From Trematomus loennbergii (Eukaryota; Chordata; Actinopteri; Perciformes; Nototheniidae), in the NCBI GenBank assembly GCA_012861695.1, contig JAAOOA010000451.1:5001-69000 (forward strand): 64,000 nt of DNA, written 5' to 3'. The position numbers and the translations under genes are program-made. The notes under the pieces are model-generated. The model was given only the letters and a program-made list of their open reading frames with translations. It searched no databases and was not told where the DNA came from. Positions 62,576 through 64,000 of this stretch are shown here, in pieces; the first letter of the stretch is position 1, and the number at the start of each line of letters is the position of its first letter.

Positions 62576-63715
62576 CTGTTTCAAGATTGATGCAAAACAA
62601 GTGACATTTGACCTTTTTAGAGAGGTTTAGAAAAAAAAACCCACCTCTGGGGTCATTTGGGTGGAATTGCCGTTTCTCTGGAACCCATTGGTCGATTTTG
62701 GTGATTGACACCTCTTTTGAACCGTTAGAACCAATCGAATCGAAGGGGAGTTCCTAAATCCACCTACACGTTACCATTGAGGAGTGAGAGTGATGCACAG
62801 CCAGATGGCACAAAACCGGAAGCCCCGTTACACTATATATGAAAACTACGTTTATTGCCATAAATATGAAGATGGATTATCAGTAATCATTTCAAAGTGA
62901 CACAGAGACATTGGATTAACCTCTGGATTAACCTTCAGCAGCTTTTATAAGCGTTTTAATGCCAATGAACACAACTTTTGATCAGAACAACAGCAAAGGT
63001 AAGACGTATTTGCCGTTTTGGCTCCGTAAAGTGAAGTTGTGTGTTATCTTTGCTGGTCTTCGCACAGTGATGAGACTTATACCATTGGAATCTGTGGAAT
63101 CCCAGCTTTCATGCTTTTTGTGCAGATCCGATGAAGTATATCATATTTCTACCGTGAGTTATGTGCTAAGTGCGTTAGCACTCTTTCGCTTAGTGCTAAT
63201 TCAGAGGCTCGGCTTTAGACTTTTTAAAAAAAAAAATTTTTAGCCTTTATTTATACAGGTGTAAAAAATCTCATTGAGACACAAGGTCTCATTTGCAAGA
63301 GAGACCTGTCAGTGGTAACACTACCACACAAAGTTACAGACAGACAGGACACTAAACACAGAGGCAACACTAAAATACAACATCGTAAAAAAAGTAGTCA
63401 TTGAAATCCATATAAAGTAGCATATATATATAGATAGATATAGCAGGTGCAAACACCCACAGATGATTTCTCCAGCTTTTTTAAAATTAGTTTAAAATCC
63501 GTGATGGGTATCAAACTGGTGTTTTGTTCGGTAAAAATGGTATCGTCAGGTAGCTGAGTTTCTTCCCGTTAAGTGGTTTGACACATTCATAGTTTTTAAA
63601 TGTTAAGAAGCCCTCAGACGCTGTTTCTTGCAAGATGTTGCGGAAGCCCCCGGTTAAATGTTAAGAAGCCCTGAGACACAGTTTTGTGCAATATTGTTGT
63701 GTTTGCCCCGAGAGG
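62571..63715. mobile_element. relative of the 55,283 piggyBac-like element, 5'-cut
   Basis: Shares caagattgatgcaaaacaag and gtgacatttgacctttttag with 55,616 onward, and ends gagaggttaaagg near a TTAA. The left end is cut by the LINE tail. An unrelated segment with ctcattgagacacaaggtct (63,200-63,470) interrupts it. Confidence 0.55.
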
Positions 63716-63822
63716 TTAAAGGACATTTACTATTTGATGAATGCAAGTTATTCATTTACATAAATCAGGTTGAATAACTAATGAAACATGAGATCTGCAG
63801 CAGTAACAGAGAGTGAACTGAC

Positions 63823-63995
63823 CTGACAGTCTCCAGTCTGCAGTCTGGACTCTCCAGAAGATCTATCAGCAGCTCCACTCCTGAATCCTTCAGATCGTTG
63901 AGACTCAGGTCCAGAACTCTCAGATGGGAGGGTTGGACTTCAGAGCTGAGATCAGAGCAGAACAGCTGATCTCTGACAAACTGCAGCCACTCAGT
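63823..63995 (-). CDS. NLR-like gene, LRR exon E (one base missing), gene continues right
   Basis: 173 bases where 174 is expected; [20 protein letters not shown] and [19 protein letters not shown], frame break at ggg 63,930-63,932. The acceptor is at the window edge, so upstream LRR and any NACHT exons lie outside. Confidence 0.82.
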
Positions 63996-64000
63996 CTGAA

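Overview
The window looks like a chromosomal segment of a ray-finned (teleost) fish. Its genes are split into short exons with GT-AG splice sites, and most of the DNA is minisatellites and fish-type transposable elements (DIRS-like tyrosine-recombinase retrotransposon, hAT, Tc1/mariner, piggyBac-like, L2-like LINE). One exon family encodes fish NLR-type leucine-rich repeats. No prokaryotic features were seen.

Bases 1-33,185 (minus strand) hold most of one gene, cc2d2a, which encodes a ciliary transition-zone scaffold. I placed 33 coding exons from the start codon (33,183-33,185) to the beginning of the transglutaminase-like domain (425-538); the last part of the gene lies off the left edge. 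Phases chain through almost the whole model. The exceptions are seven conserved exons (one of them tentative) that each lack one or two bases, nearly always in a short homopolymer. This looks more like uncorrected read errors than a dead gene. The introns are unusual: at least eight have a tandem array starting at or within about 25 bases of the 5' splice site, and in one the array repeats the splice-site sequence itself several dozen times.

Bases 33,190-48,060 are repeats. Three head-to-tail copies of a 2.3-3.2 kb element with a growing internal minisatellite end in a run of hairpin-plus-CTAA termini, which suggests a Helitron/Helentron-like non-autonomous family. A 5.7 kb DIRS-like element sits in the first copy. 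It has inverted terminal repeats, an internal complementary region, a damaged reverse transcriptase/RNase H and an intact tyrosine recombinase frame. An uninterrupted copy of its target lies 11 kb away at 46,981.

Bases 48,060-64,000 hold the 3' part of an NLR-like gene on the minus strand: five LRR exons of about 174 bases and a possible last exon. Between them are hAT-like elements and a nest in which a Tc1/mariner relic contains an L2-like LINE, which contains a hAT element, which contains a piggyBac-like element. The NACHT-encoding part would lie off the right edge.
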